Assembly (NCBI RefSeq): GCF_027744825.2
Contig: NC_071349.1
Coordinates: forward strand, 124,001 to 188,000
Direction: 5' to 3'
DNA: 64,000 bases
From: Synchiropus splendidus
Lineage: Eukaryota; Chordata; Actinopteri; Syngnathiformes; Callionymidae
Within the stretch, counting starts at the first letter, position 1, and each line of letters opens with the position of its first letter. The notes under the pieces are model-generated. The model saw only the letters and a program-made list of their open reading frames with translations. It searched no databases and was not told the DNA's origin. The position numbers and the translations under genes were made by a program. Of this stretch, positions 60,541 through 64,000 are shown piece after piece.

Positions 60541-63360
60541 AAAGTTATCAACACTTTTATGTTTGGCGTTCCGAAACCCACCTTATCTCAGGCTGAAAAG
60601 CGTTTTTACGCATTGTGCCATAACTTTTCAGGGAAGCTTCAGAACATGAAATTTTAACCTCCCACTATAGCAGAAAGGGTCTTTCTAGTAGGTGCACATC
60701 AAATCTAACCTGTCTGAAGTGTTTTTCCAAAGTTATCAACACTTTTATGTTTGGCGTTCCGAAACCCACCTTATCTCAGGCTGAAAAGCGTTTTTGTGCA
60801 TTGTGCCATATCTTTTCAGGGAAGCTTCAGAACATGAAATTTTAACCTCCCACTATAGCAGAAAGGGTCTTTCTAGTAGTTGCACATCAAATCTAAACTG
60901 TCTGAAGTGTTTTTCCAAAGTTATCAACACTTTTATGTTTGGCGTTCCGAAACCCACCTTATCTCAGGCTGAAAAGCGTTTTTACGCATTGTGCCATAAC
61001 TTTTCAGGGAAGCTTCAGAACATGAAATTTTAACCTCCCACTATAGCAGAAAGGGTCTTTCTAGTAGGTGCACATCAAATCTAAGCTGTCTGAAGTGTTT
61101 TTCCAAAGTTATCAACACTTTTATGTTTGGCGTTCCGAAACCCACCTTATCTCAGGCTGAAAAGCGTTTTTGTGCATTGTGCCATAACTTTTCAGGGAAG
61201 CTTCAGAACATGAAATTTTAACCTCCCACTATAGCAGAAAGGGTCTTTCTAGTAGTTGCACATCAAATCTAAACTGTCTGAAGTGTTTTTCCAAAGTTAT
61301 TAACACTTTTATGTTTGGCGTTCCGAAACCCACCTTATCTCAGGCTGAAAAGCGTTTTTGTGCATTGTCCCATAACTTTTCAGGGAAGCTTCAGAACATG
61401 AAATTTTAACCTCCCACTATAGCAGAAAGGGTCTTTCTAGTAGTTGCACATCAAATCTAAACTGTCTGAAGTGTTTTTCCAAAGTTATTAACACTTTTAT
61501 GTTTGGCGTTCCGAAACCCACCTTATCTCAGGCTGAAAAGCGTTTTTGTGCATTGTGCCATAACTTTTCAGGGAAGCTTCAGAACATGAAATTTTAACCT
61601 CCCACTATAGCAGAAAGGGTCTTTCTAGTAGTTGCACATCAAATCTAAACTGTCTGAAGTGTTTTTCCAAAGTTATTAACACTTTTATGTTTGGCGTTCC
61701 GAAACCCACCTTATCTCAGGCTGAAAAGCGTTTTTGTGCATTGTGCCATAACTTTTCAGGGAAGCTTCAGAACATGAAATTTTAACCTCCCACTATAGCA
61801 GAAAGGGTCTTTCTTGTAGTTGCACATCAAATCTAAACTGTCTGAAGTGTTTTTCCAAAGTTATTAACACTTTTATGTTTGGCGTTCCGAAACCCACCTT
61901 ATCTCAGGCTGAAAAGCGTTTTTGTGCATTGTGCCATAACTTTTCAGGGAAGCTTCAGAACATGAAATTTTAACCTCCCACTATAGCAGAAAGGGTCTTT
62001 CTAGTAGTTGCACATCAAATCTAAACTGTCTGAAGTGTTTTTCCAAAGTTATTAACACTTTTATGTTTGGCGTTCCGAAACCCACCTTATCTCAGGCTGA
62101 AAGGCGTTTTTGTGCATTGTGCCATAACTTTTCAGGGAAGCTTCAGAACATGAAATTTTAACCTCCCACTATAGCAGAAAGGGTCTTTCTAGTAGTTGCA
62201 CATCAAATCTAAACTGTCTGAAGTGTTTTTCCAAAGTTATCAACACTTTTATGTTTGGCGTTCCGAAACCCACCTTATCTCAGGCTGAAAAGCGTTTTTA
62301 CGCATTGTGCCATAACTTTTCAGGGAAGCATCAGAAAATGAAATTTTAACCTCCCACTATAGCAGAAAGGGTCTTTCTAGTAGGTGCACATCAAATCTAA
62401 GCTGTCTGAAGTGTTTTCCGAAAGTTATCAACACTTTTATGTTTGGCGTTCCGAAGCCCACCTTATCTCAGGCTGAAAAGCGTTTTTGTGCATTATGCCA
62501 TAACTTTTCAGGGAAGCTTCAGAACATGAAATTTTAACCTCCCACTATAGCAGAAAGGGTCTTTCTAGTAGTTGCACATCAAATCTAAGCTGTCTGAAGT
62601 GTTTTTCAAAAGTTATCAACACTTTTATGTTTGGCGTTCCGAAACCCACCTTATCTCAGGCTGAAAAGCGTTTTTGTGCATTGTGCCATAACTTTTCAGG
62701 GAAGCTTCAGAACATGAAATTTTAACCTCCCACTATAGCAGAAAGGGTCTTTCTAGTAGTTGCACATCAAATCTAAACTGTCTGAAGTGTTTTTCCAAAG
62801 TTATTAACACTTTTATGTTTGGCGTTCCGAAACCCACCTTATCTCAGGCTGAAAAGCGTTTTTGTGCATTGTGCCATAACTTTTCAGGGAAGCTTCAGAA
62901 CATGGAATTTTAACCTCCCACTATAGCAGAAAGGGTCTTTCTAGTAGTTGCACATCAAATCTAAACTGTCTGAAGTGTTTTTCCAAAGTTATCAACACTT
63001 TTATGTTTGGCGTTCCGAAACCCACCTTATCTCAGGCTGAAAAGCGTTTTTACGTATTGTGCCATAACTTTTCAGGGAAGCTTCAGAACATGAAATTTTA
63101 ACCTCCCACTATAGCAGAAAGGGTCTTTCTAGTAGGTGCACATCAAATCTAAGCTGTCTGAAGTGTTTTTCCAAAGTTATCAACACTTTTATGTTTGGCG
63201 TTCCGAAACCCACCTTATCTCAGGCTGAAAAGCGTTTTTGTGCATTGTGCCATAACTTTTCAGGGAAGCTTCAGAACATGAAATTTTAACCTCCCACTAT
63301 AGCAGAAAGGGTCTTTCTAGTAGTTGCACATCAAATCTAAACTGTCTGAAGTGTTTTTCC
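60541..63360. repeat. 40-monomer-offset duplication, copy 2
   Basis: This copy matches 53021-55840 with the same rare bases: AACCTG (about 60709), TTCTTGTAG (61815), AAGGCG (62103), GCATCAGAAAATG (62330), CATGGAATT (62905) and ACGTATTG (about 63055). Private changes are CCATATC near 60811 and CATTGTCCC (61369). The last of these is shared with 63625, so it predates the 12-mer duplication at the right edge. Confidence 0.82.
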
Positions 63361-63548
63361 AAAGTTATTAACACTTTTATGTTTGGCGTTCCGAAACCCA
63401 CCTTATCTCAGGCTGAAAAGCGTTTTTACGCATTGTGCCATAACTTTTCAGGGAAGCTTCAGAACATGAAATTTTAACCTCCCACTATAGCAGAAAGGGT
63501 CTTTCTAGTAGTTGCACATCAAATCTAAACTGTCTGAAGTGTTTTTCC

Positions 63549-64000
63549 AAAGTTATTAACACTTTTATGTTTGGCGTTCCGAAACCCACCTTATCTCAGG
63601 CTGAAAAGCGTTTTTGTGCATTGTCCCATAACTTTTCAGGGAAGCTTCAGAACATGAAATTTTAACCTCCCACTATAGCAGAAAGGGTCTTTCTAGTAGT
63701 TGCACATCAAATCTAAACTGTCTGAAGTGTTTTTCCAAAGTTATTAACACTTTTATGTTTGGCGTTCCGAAACCCACCTTATCTCAGGCTGAAAAGCGTT
63801 TTTGTGCATTGTGCCATAACTTTTCAGGGAAGCTTCAGAACATGAAATTTTAACCTCCCACTATAGCAGAAAGGGTCTTTCTAGTAGTTGCACATCAAAT
63901 CTAAACTGTCTGAAGTGTTTTTCCAAAGTTATTAACACTTTTATGTTTGGCGTTCCGAAACCCACCTTATCTCAGGCTGAAAAGCGTTTTTGTGCATTGT
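63549..64000. repeat. Start of a 12-mer repeat of 61293 onward, cut by the window
   Basis: CATTGTCCC at 63625 repeats the rare base at 61369 exactly 2256 bases on, and the three monomers present (63549, 63737, 63925 partial) are all TAAC/GTG as at 61293, 61481 and 61669. The preceding monomer (63361, ACG with GTTGC/AAACTG) does not match its 12-mer partner, which places the junction near 63549. The final monomer has only 76 bases. Confidence 0.7.

Larger units (their letters stand above)
1..64000. repeat. 188-bp satellite array, 340.4 monomers, fills the window
   Basis: The same 188-bp unit recurs from the first to the last base, always in the same orientation. Monomer starts (AAAGTTAT) fall at 1, 189, 377 and so on in exact 188-base steps to 37601, and after four one-base insertions they continue in step to 63925. 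Neighbouring monomers usually differ at only a few bases. Every stretch checked is accounted for by the repeat, so no gap contains unique sequence. Such arrays are typical of eukaryotic centromeres or pericentromeric heterochromatin, where they package CENH3/CENP-A or H3K9-methylated nucleosomes. The centromeric role is inferred from length, organisation and composition only. The alternative is a non-centromeric heterochromatic block. Both edges are cut by the window, so the true array is longer. Confidence 0.98.

Noticed and set aside
1..64000. CRISPR array or bacterial repeat locus
   Set aside because: The repeat is 188 bp with no unique spacers between copies, and no cas genes are present.
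1..64000. Telomeric or subtelomeric repeat
   Set aside because: No TTAGGG- or TTTAGGG-type tandem repeats are seen on either strand in the window.
1..64000. rDNA spacer or coding amplification
   Set aside because: No rRNA or tRNA sequence is recognisable, and the unit is far too short to be an rDNA repeat.

Overview
The whole 64 kb window is one uninterrupted tandem satellite array. It holds 340 complete head-to-tail monomers of 188 bp, the first starting at base 1, plus a 76-base partial monomer at the right edge starting at 63925. All monomers point the same way. I see no unique DNA, transposable element, RNA gene, protein-coding gene, telomere repeat, inversion or array edge. Consensus GC is 73 of 188 bases (about 39%).

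This points to a eukaryotic nuclear genome, most likely centromeric or pericentromeric heterochromatin in an assembly good enough to resolve long satellites. A monomer near nucleosome-repeat length, AT-rich tracts, short dyads and higher-order repeat (HOR) structure are all usual for CENH3/CENP-A-associated satellites. The species cannot be named from the sequence. AAAGTTAT-type motifs vaguely recall some plant centromere satellites such as those of legumes. That is a weak hint from memory, and an animal origin remains possible.

Monomers fall into a few linked haplotypes. They are distinguished by the base after TTAT (C/T/G), GTG or ACG after the T5 tract, GTTGC or GGTGC, AAACTG or AAGCTG, and CC/CG/CA at the monomer junction. 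Read in order, these markers show a mosaic of local HORs: 3-mers (6.4-8.1 kb); a CTCTCTG subfamily confined to 2.4-9.0 kb; 13-mers (10.2-14.7 kb); 12-mers (14.7-18.0 kb); 13-mers and nested 7-mers (17.9-23.3 kb); displaced copies 22, 47 and 65 monomers apart (22-34 kb); 4-mers (35.3-36.8 kb); 10-mers (36.7-42.3 kb); 6-mers then 5-mers (43.2-47.0 kb); an 18-mer duplication (47.0-53.4 kb); and 12-, 10- and 40-monomer-offset copies (53.0-64.0 kb).

Monomer length is almost invariant. Net length change over the window is only +4 bases, explained by four identical one-base A insertions, all in one monomer haplotype between 37.7 and 41.9 kb. No novel gene system is present. The value of the window is as a record of satellite turnover: unequal exchange, segmental duplication and conversion between neighbours. 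All coordinates of HOR copies were read by eye from marker bases and should be confirmed by self-alignment.
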